Assembly (NCBI GenBank): GCA_028282745.1
Contig: JANQHJ010000100.1
Span: 1-44,085 of the forward strand
Direction: 5' to 3'
DNA length: 44,085 nucleotides
From: Sedimentisphaerales bacterium
GTDB taxonomy: Bacteria > Planctomycetota > Phycisphaerae > Sedimentisphaerales > Anaerobacaceae
Shown here: one piece after another, positions 41,606 to 44,085 of the stretch
Layout of the letters: every line of letters starts with the position of its first letter
Position numbering within the stretch: the stretch's first letter is position 1
Made by a program: the position numbers and the translations under genes
The notes under the pieces: generated by a model
What the model saw: the letters and a program-made list of their open reading frames with translations, nothing else
The model's database searches: none
What the model was told of the DNA's origin: nothing

Positions 41606-41783
41606 TAGAAGCCATCCCAAAACCTGGTTCGTTACGAAATTGAGCGAAAAGTTTGAGGGCAAGGCTGGAGGCGAAAAAGGCTCGCAAGCGTATTGAAATA
41701 CGTTGAGAACGTTTTTAGCCGACAACGCAGGCCCCGAATTTTGCAGCCAATTGCAGTAGATCGAGGTTTTGGGATGGCTTCTA
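41606..41783. mobile_element. 178-bp palindromic MITE-like element
   Basis: Perfect 20-bp inverted ends, TAGAAGCCATCCCAAAACCT (41606-41625) and its reverse complement (41764-41783), enclose an imperfectly self-complementary interior centred on CGTATT GA AATACG. The ends start and finish with TA, which could be the target duplication of Tc1/IS630-type elements. It carries no gene. It sits between the convergent sulfatase and ferredoxin genes. The frames that cross it are accidental. Confidence 0.7.
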
Positions 41784-41797
41784 ATAAGCTTTGGAAC

Positions 41798-41980
41798 TTA
41801 TTCTACAATAATTGCTTCGACTGGGCACTCATCTGCCGCCTGCTGCGCCGAGTCCTCGGACTCAGGTGGTACTATTTCGACCTTAACCTCAGCAATATCG
41901 TTGCCCATCTCAAAAACATCCGGGCAGGTATCAACACAAAGCCCGCACGCCGTACACGTATCTTCGATCCTGACTTTCAT
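41798..41980 (-). CDS. Ferredoxin, single 4Fe-4S cluster
   Basis: A 60-residue ferredoxin. CTACGLCVDTCP supplies three close Cys and CP, and ADECPVEAI the final Cys, the pattern of Fer4-type monocluster ferredoxins. The ATG at 41980 (MKVRIEDTC) is chosen over TTG at 41986, since GAGGG lies 6 bp upstream. The Glu/Asp-rich middle (VPPESEDSAQQAADE) is typical of small acidic ferredoxins. It donates electrons in the cytoplasm; the partner is not identified. It is monocistronic, just beyond the palindromic element. Confidence 0.93.
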   Translation of the reverse strand: MKVRIEDTCTACGLCVDTCPDVFEMGNDIAEVKVEIVPPESEDSAQQAADECPVEAIIVE

Positions 41981-42064
41981 AACCAACCCTCACAAATGTT
42001 AACATTTGACTAATCCCTTACTATCATTTATTATGCCATCCAGCGCTCATTTTTCAATAATTTT

Positions 42065-42093
42065 TTGAGCGTAGTTTGATTGGATTTTATGTT
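42065..42093 (+). promoter_or_regulatory. Possible promoter of the SRP RNA gene
   Basis: TTGAGC (42065-42070) and TATGTT (42088-42093) are 17 bp apart and place the transcript start at about 42100, where the RNA stem begins. Confidence 0.4.
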
Positions 42094-42100
42094 ATCTCAC

Positions 42101-42200
42101 GGCCGGGTCCCAGACAGATCGGACCCGAGAACCTGGTCAGGCGGGGAACCGAGCAGCCATAATCGCCAGTTCGGTCGTGCCTGGTAAACCCGGCCGCCTT
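42101..42200 (+). ncRNA. ffs: Signal recognition particle RNA (4.5S, bacterial small type)
   Basis: GGCCGGGT (42101-42108) pairs with ACCCGGCC (42188-42195) to close a long hairpin. The distal part reads GGTCAGGCGGGGAACCGAGC followed by AGCC, matching the SRP domain IV motif: GGTCAGG, a GGAA tetraloop closed by GG/CC, and AGCAGCC. The closing pairs are swapped relative to E. coli, which is compatible covariation. The RNA binds Ffh and guides membrane-protein insertion. It lies directly upstream of dnaX, a recurring synteny. Ends are approximate; a T-rich stretch follows at 42200. Confidence 0.88.
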
Positions 42201-42261
42201 TTTTATACAAGCGATATTGGCATATGTTTTTAGGGATTGATTAGACCAGAAGGATAACACA

Positions 42262-43905
42262 ATGGCTTATCAAGTGCTGGCTAGGAAGTATAGGTCGCAA
42301 ATTTTCGATGAGGTTGTAGGGCAGGATCCGATCGCGCAGACTCTAAAAAATGCCATTAATTCCAAACGCATAGCGCACGCCTATCTCTTTAGCGGTACCC
42401 GCGGCGTTGGTAAGACCACGATGGCTCGCATTTTAGCCAAGGCTCTTAATTGTCTAAAAGCCGATGAGCCCACTGCCGAACCTTGTTGCAAATGCGAAAG
42501 CTGCCTCGCTGTAAATCACGGTGACGATATCGATGTCATCGAGATCGACGGTGCCAGTAACAACGGCGTCGAAGAGGTTCGCAGGCTGCGGGAAAATGCT
42601 ATATACCGCCCAGCCAGGGCTCGCTTTAAGATTTATATTATAGACGAAGTACACATGCTAACGACCAGCGCGTTTAACGCTTTGCTGAAAATTCTGGAAG
42701 AACCCCCGGAGCATGTGAAATTCATCTTCGCAACTACCGAACCTAATAAAGTACTCGCTACAATACAGTCGCGATGTCAGCGGTTTGATTTTAGTAATAT
42801 CAATCCGCAGGATATCGCCGAGCAGCTAAAAAAGGTGCTCAAATCAGAAAACATCAAATTCGAAGATGATCTCATCCTGCAGGTAGCAAAAATGGCGAAA
42901 GGCTCAATGCGCGACGCACTTAGCCTGCTCGATAGATTACTCAGTACAGGCGAGCAGCCTTTAACTTCTCAATTGCTTGAGCAGTTCCTCGGCTGTCCGG
43001 ATTCGGAAAAAGTACACAGTCTTTTAGAAAGAATAACCGATTGTGACGCAGCCGGCACGCTTGGTGCGCTTGATTCATTATTGAGCACCGGCCTGACAGA
43101 AGTTCAGATCGTTGACGCTCTCGTTGAATATATTCGCGATCTTATGGTCGCCAAGTCGGCAGGGGCCGATAGCGAGCTTTTAATGCTCACCGCCCAACAG
43201 GCTGACAAACTTGCTCAACTCACTGAAAAATTTGACATCCCGGCCCTTGTCTATAGCATCACAGCTCTGGAAAAAATTCGCTGGTCGGTAAAGAATACTG
43301 AAACGGCCCGGCCGCTGCTCGAGGCTTTAATGCTGCGGTTTGCGTTAGCGGAAAAATTCCTTAACGTCGAAAACTTACTTACAAATCAACCGGCAGGATC
43401 TACCGCGGGCGTAAAAAAAAACAAAACTATAAGCGCATCTGACGTTGCCGTTACCTCAACGCCTGCCTCCAATCAACATTCCAAACCGAAAGTTGTTGTC
43501 AGCCCAACCGCTTTTACTGATATCGAATCATTAAGAACCAACTGGCCTGTCATCATCGAAACTGTCGCCTCCGAACTCGGCAGCGGCACAGGCGGATTGA
43601 TTGCACTGTCCAAGCCTGTTGATTTAAAAGACGACTTGCTGACCATAGCTTTTGATTTTACTGCTAAGATGTCGATGGATCTTTGTCAGACTAACGGCCG
43701 GGGCGAGCAGATAGAAAATTGCCTTTCCAATATTCGCGGTTCGGTAGTTAAGCTCAAAATGAAAATGATAGATAACGGCGATTCCGCTCCTGCCAGGCCG
43801 AAGGGTAATATCTCATCAGCCGAACGAAACGAGATCATGGATAACCCCGCTGTTAAGACCATAATATCCCAACTCGGCGCGACAGTAACTGGAATAGAAC
43901 AATAG
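42262..43905 (+). CDS. dnaX: DNA polymerase III subunit tau/gamma
   Basis: A 547-residue DnaX clamp-loader ATPase. The start MAYQVLARKYRSQIFDEVVGQ is typical. The Walker A motif is GTRGVGKTT (about 45-53), a zinc-binding Cys cluster follows (CCKCESC), the Walker B motif is IYIIDEVHML, and IQSRCQRFDF is the SRC motif. Domains I-III end near residue 375, and the C-terminal part (about 415-547) is a shorter tau-type region that should contact the polymerase. A run of nine A at 43413-43421 lies between them, just after Val384, and could generate a shorter gamma form. The gene follows the SRP RNA gene; recR and ybaB are not in the window. Confidence 0.96.
   Translation: MAYQVLARKYRSQIFDEVVGQDPIAQTLKNAINSKRIAHAYLFSGTRGVGKTTMARILAKALNCLKADEPTAEPCCKCESCLAVNHGDDIDVIEIDGASNNGVEEVRRLRENAIYRPARARFKIYIIDEVHMLTTSAFNALLKILEEPPEHVKFIFATTEPNKVLATIQSRCQRFDFSNINPQDIAEQLKKVLKSENIKFEDDLILQVAKMAKGSMRDALSLLDRLLSTGEQPLTSQLLEQFLGCPDSEKVHSLLERITDCDAAGTLGALDSLLSTGLTEVQIVDALVEYIRDLMVAKSAGADSELLMLTAQQADKLAQLTEKFDIPALVYSITALEKIRWSVKNTETARPLLEALMLRFALAEKFLNVENLLTNQPAGSTAGVKKNKTISASDVAVTSTPASNQHSKPKVVVSPTAFTDIESLRTNWPVIIETVASELGSGTGGLIALSKPVDLKDDLLTIAFDFTAKMSMDLCQTNGRGEQIENCLSNIRGSVVKLKMKMIDNGDSAPARPKGNISSAERNEIMDNPAVKTIISQLGATVTGIEQ
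43413..43421 (+). promoter_or_regulatory. Candidate slippage site (A9) inside dnaX
   Basis: Nine A in a row at codons 385-387. Adding one A leads to a TGA after nine further codons and losing one A leads to a TAA after five, giving products of about 393 and 389 residues, both containing domains I-III only. Confidence 0.5.
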
Positions 43906-43959
43906 TTTCGTCACTAATTGCTCGACACTCGATACAGGTCTTCGGTCTTTTATACCTCT

Positions 43960-44070
43960 GTGCTCTCTATGACCTCTGTGGCTAAAAATATTCAAAATTC
44001 CCTTTGTAAATCTTAGTGCCTCTGCGCCTTTGTGCCTCTGCGCCTTTGTAACTTTTTTCAAAAATTTCCT
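43960..44070. repeat. Dispersed-repeat-type intergenic sequence with tandem 16-mers
   Basis: The region after dnaX contains CCTCTGTGCTCTC and CCTCTGTGGC, then two perfect tandem copies of GCCTCTGCGCCTTTGT (44018-44033 and 44034-44049). Sequences of this kind (read on the other strand as AAGGCGCAGAGGCACAAAGG) recur in intergenic DNA of many environmental bacteria. The reverse frame gives a typical false protein rich in His, Arg and Gly. Confidence 0.6.
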
Positions 44071-44085
44071 TGACAAAACTACTGC

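Noticed and set aside
41693-42013. Plus-strand open frames over the palindromic element and ferredoxin gene
   Set aside because: They lie opposite the ferredoxin, whose Cys motifs are unmistakable, and inside a non-coding palindrome.
43816-44076. Reverse-strand open frame of 86 codons across the dnaX end and the terminal repeat
   Set aside because: It overlaps dnaX, and its His/Arg/Gly-rich sequence (HRGHREHRG) is the well-known false translation of this repeat type.

Overview
This looks like a chromosome segment of an anaerobic, polymer-degrading planctomycete, probably Phycisphaerae. The lineage is inferred from several features: pseudopilins with an H-x(n)-DG tail, exported proteins with dockerin-like EF-hand ends, a CxPxR sulfatase with a Tat lipoprotein leader, a TPR-secretin, and odd sigma factors. 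Base composition is AT-leaning in the left half and more balanced in the housekeeping blocks on the right. There is no prophage, no CRISPR array and no rRNA operon.

Left part (1-5.9 kb): the tail of a truncated gene; a prepilin-type protein; a convergent ECF sigma / membrane anti-sigma pair; a small CheW-like cluster; two divergently transcribed tRNA genes (Val-UAC and an atypical Ala-CGC); and tsaB, for t6A tRNA modification. Exported-protein block (5.9-18.6 kb): a TPR protein, a TPR-secretin that contains a paralogous TPR region, and a 2640-residue exported protein. The giant joins an M4 metallopeptidase to Fn3-like domains, two beta-helices and a dockerin-like module, and a strong bidirectional terminator follows it.

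Middle (18.6-32.5 kb): aroA-aroC, both lacking conserved active-site residues; a RAYT/IS200-type transposase flanked by inverted REP-like hairpins; an S8-like peptidase with dockerin that lacks the usual catalytic Asp; a PilZ-like protein; the pyrR-pyrB-pyrC pyrimidine cluster; a YacP nuclease, a PAS-PAS sensor kinase, a NarL-type regulator and a membrane protein in tandem; and csrA with a clear terminator.

Right part (32.6-44.1 kb): a fused EtfB-EtfA protein with ETF-quinone oxidoreductase; an orphan corrinoid protein; a sigma-70-type factor with extra N-terminal helix-turn-helix regions; proC; a sulfatase; a 178-bp palindromic MITE-like element; a ferredoxin; the SRP RNA gene; and dnaX. Inside dnaX is a run of nine A residues at the boundary between the ATPase and C-terminal regions. 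It could yield a short gamma form by slippage. The window ends in a dispersed-repeat-type intergenic sequence.

No wholly new multi-gene system is evident. The best leads are the dnaX A9 site, the non-canonical AroA/AroC pair, the modular M4/beta-helix/dockerin giant, the predicted leaderless sigma-factor gene, and the two palindromic mobile-type elements.
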